Part shown: positions 61,872 to 64,000 of the stretch, one piece after another
Numbering within the stretch: position 1 is the stretch's first letter
How the letters are laid out: each line of letters begins with the position of its first letter
Source of the DNA: Paracyclopina nana
Taxonomy: Eukaryota > Arthropoda > Copepoda > Cyclopoida > Cyclopettidae
DNA length: 64,000 nt
NCBI GenBank assembly: GCA_019096065.1
Contig: JAGUCH010000003.1
Location: 2,170,001 to 2,234,000 of the forward strand
Direction of reading: 5' to 3'
Position numbers and translations under genes: made by a program
Notes under the pieces: model-generated
The model's database searches: none
Told to the model about the DNA's origin: nothing
The model's input: the letters and a program-made list of their open reading frames with translations, nothing else

Positions 61872-62753
61872 ATGTTGATTTCATTAGTGCTATTACCCTC
61901 AGCTGTAATTCACTGCTTTTGTGTGGAAATGATTTCCTCTTTTCTGCTGAAAAAACCCTTGGGCATGCAAACTTTGCTGGACCAAGCATTCATAATTTTT
62001 GTTGACGGAATTGCGTATATTTTCTTATTCGGATCGATTGGATCATCTTTGGTGGTCTTTGTCCGAACTTTGAATGTCATAAGAGTACCTTTGTTGGTAA
62101 GCAGGATTGGGGCATTTATGTCAACAGTCCTGATTGGAAACTACGTAGCTTCCGGAGTTTGTATGTCGTTGGTGAGATTCTTGAGCATAGTCAAACCTCA
62201 GGTTTTCGACAGTTACTCTGATGCTCACATATCAAAAGTGATCAAAGTATTGTCCATTTCCTGGGGATTTCTATGTACGAGCTTGGACTTTGCTTTCTTC
62301 ACTAACATCGATGATAGTGAATTTTTCAAGATTTTCATGGGCCTCACCGGGGACAAGGTAGTTGTAGTGCCCAAATCCGTCTCTTTTAACCATTTCCTTC
62401 TGGTCCTTTTCTTTGTTGGCCTTCAGATTTTCATCGAGCACCAAAGATTCAAGGAAAAAGGATGCGGATTTCACTCATGTTTTCAGTGCAATGTGAAAGC
62501 AGAAAAGAAAGAGGAATTCAATGTGAATTTTTTTCGATCGGTTCTTTTCATTTTCACTGTGATGATGGGCAATGCTTTAATTGCTAATTTCCTAATGCCA
62601 CCTCAATATAATTTGGCCTCCAGTGTTTTTCAAGGTTTGACATTGAATATATTCATGGTGGCCTTTTTGGTGAATAAGGGGGACAAAATGAAGAACCATG
62701 TGAAGCAATGGATAATGGATTCTATAGTGTTTCGTTATTTAATTCTGAAATAA
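61872..62753 (+). CDS. Multi-pass membrane protein, possibly a divergent rhodopsin-like GPCR
   Basis: Intronless 293-residue ORF from ATG 61872. About seven hydrophobic segments occur, at roughly 1-26, 39-62, 76-100, 120-145, 170-190, 222-242 and 255-275. The segment at about 95-109 (GVCMSLVRFLSIVKP) resembles the end of helix 3 of class A receptors, but the usual Asp/Glu before Arg is Val and the helix-1 Asn is not evident. A Cys-rich loop (CGFHSCFQC) lies between helices 5 and 6. This could be an orphan chemosensory-type receptor; insect gustatory or odorant receptor signatures are not visible at its C-terminus. ATTAAA follows 30 nt after the stop. A single exon could also mean a retrocopy. 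Confidence 0.45.
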   Translation: MLISLVLLPSAVIHCFCVEMISSFLLKKPLGMQTLLDQAFIIFVDGIAYIFLFGSIGSSLVVFVRTLNVIRVPLLVSRIGAFMSTVLIGNYVASGVCMSLVRFLSIVKPQVFDSYSDAHISKVIKVLSISWGFLCTSLDFAFFTNIDDSEFFKIFMGLTGDKVVVVPKSVSFNHFLLVLFFVGLQIFIEHQRFKEKGCGFHSCFQCNVKAEKKEEFNVNFFRSVLFIFTVMMGNALIANFLMPPQYNLASSVFQGLTLNIFMVAFLVNKGDKMKNHVKQWIMDSIVFRYLILK

Positions 62754-62783
62754 ACTATCAAATCTCCACAATCGGAAATTTTG

Positions 62784-62789
62784 ATTAAA
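62784..62789 (+). promoter_or_regulatory. Possible poly(A) signal
   Basis: ATTAAA 30 nt downstream of the intronless membrane-protein ORF. Confidence 0.4.
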
Positions 62790-64000
62790 GTACTATATTA
62801 ATAGTTTTTTTGCTCATCTTGACCTCGAGTTTTTTATATTTCGCGGAGCTAGTTGGTAGGTTTCTTGTAGATGCTGTTTTTAAGATTTAGTAGCTCTCGT
62901 ACTTAGAAGAACATTTTATTATCCAAGAATGCAGGCTCAGTTGAAACTATTAGTTCCTTTCTTTGGCTCTCATTTTTGAACATGAAAGAGAAAAAGTTCA
63001 TCAGGATAAGGATTTGCCTTTCCAAAATGGGAGAGCTCTAAATTAATCTGTATGCGTGCGTGACAATTTTTCTTCGTAAATGCAGTTTTTGCTAGCATCC
63101 AATCCCCAAGAAAAAAACATGTTTCTCTCTGTAATTTTTTGTTATGGTCCTTGTGATATTTTTGTACATTTTCACTAGAAAGCTCTTTGTTTTTAGTTAC
63201 TTTTTCAGAGTAGTGCTTCTGAAGAATAATGCTATGGTTATTTTCAGTCATGTATATATTTTCTTGAATTCCGATTGCACTCTATAATTATTGTTTTACG
63301 ACAACAATCATTTTGTTTTGATTGCTTTATTTCATAGCTTTCAATTAAGCAGTTTTTCACTTTAATATTCCAAATTAAAAATAGGTTGGGTGATTTTGCA
63401 AGAGTAACGTTGCGTTGTCGGGCACAAAACTAGCAACGGAAAAAAAGTTGGCAGACACTGATTACTGTATGTAGTACACAAGCAGTGCTGGGTTCGTGTG
63501 TTAAAAGCACGTGTAAAAAATGCACCACAAAAACTGGACTCGTTTATTGTATGCATTAAAACTCGACATTTTACTCGAACACACACACACACGCGCATGC
63601 AACTACATAGACTACGTACACAATAAGAGTACAATACCCCTGAAAAAAAGGGAGGCATGTCGATGTTCTTTGTTCCCCTTTTTTCCGTTGATTTGGGGGA
63701 AAGTATGCTAAGTACTGCTCCACCTTCAAGGCTAGGCCAACAAAGAGCAGGAGCAGCATTTTGACCAAATTTCCACCCTGCAGCTTGTAGTTCAGCATGT
63801 CTGACCGAACTTCCCAACAACGAAAACGAGTCACTTTATCAGACACCCGCCCGTAGACACTCGCGCGCGTGCTCGCATCAGAAAATCAGAAAGGAGCAGG
63901 GGTGCATTTCTATTGATGTAGCAAAGTGTACAGCTCAAACTTCATATACATACCCAGGCCGAAAATATCCATGTCAGCCCTTTAAAACGACGCATTTCGG
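62790..64000. other. Terminal intergenic region
   Basis: AT-rich, with an (AC)7 tract at about 63579-63592. A minus-strand ORF at 63571-63846 contains a signal-peptide-like stretch (MLLLLFVGLAL) followed by an AAG|GTGGAG donor-like site, so it may be a first exon, but nothing confirms it. Confidence 0.35.

Noticed and set aside
63571..63846. Secreted-protein first exon on the minus strand
   Set aside because: A signal-peptide-like stretch and a donor-like site exist, but no following exon is found nearby. It is mentioned only in the terminal-region note.

Overview
The window is nuclear DNA of an arthropod, probably an insect. Genes are multi-exon with short GT-AG introns (often 55-130 bp). 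The protein set fits: a TASK-type K2P channel, a Reeler-domain defence protein, an arrestin, a SEFIR (IL-17-receptor-like) membrane receptor and a BEL/Pao LTR retrotransposon. I cannot name the species from the sequence alone. All exon models are hand-built from splice signals and reading phase; no search was run.

Layout. 133-13171 is one very young BEL/Pao element of about 13 kb. Its two 491-bp LTRs differ at one position, and it has a tRNA-Lys-type primer site, gag, a protease/RT/RNase H frame and an integrase frame. About 3.5 kb of accessory ORFs then follows between integrase and the 3' LTR. It seems to sit in a large intron of, or next to, an arrestin gene whose remaining exons lie at 14975-16930 (+). 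Next come three minus-strand genes: a Reeler-domain secreted protein (18672-19349), RPB6/RPABC2 (19622-20011) and poly(A) polymerase (20403-22835). A divergent intergenic region separates these from two plus-strand genes: the SEFIR receptor (23813-26636) and the Tex/SRBD1-type S1 protein (27218-30154). The SRBD1-type gene converges on a minus-strand TASK-type K2P channel (30308-32453).

From 33 to 56.4 kb the minus strand carries two related sets of exons for PH-domain proteins. The long one runs 56392 to about 37965, the shorter one 37031 to about 33026, with matching exon sizes and phases. The long introns of the first set hold a small Lys-rich gene on the plus strand (51076-51519) and several short repeats: a TA-flanked foldback element, a 152-bp inverted-repeat element with a TTGCA duplication, and one of two copies of a roughly 780-bp composite repeat with a tRNA-like segment. 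The second copy, in opposite orientation, lies at 57613-58400 in a gene-poor stretch. A single-exon seven-helix-like membrane protein (61872-62753) is the last gene.

The most unusual signal is in the retrotransposon. The 7-mer GCAWTGC occurs about 41 times in 13 kb, against 1-2 expected. At nearly every site it is extended by variable but self-complementary flanks into perfect odd-length palindromes of 9-19 bp. These occur in the LTRs, gag, pol, integrase and accessory ORFs, and in all three codon phases, so the constraint appears to act on DNA or RNA rather than protein. The flanking 50 kb shows the core only at background frequency. The accessory region (SR-rich ORF, a DEDD-exonuclease-like ORF, zinc knuckles) carries the same palindromes and so looks like an old part of the element.
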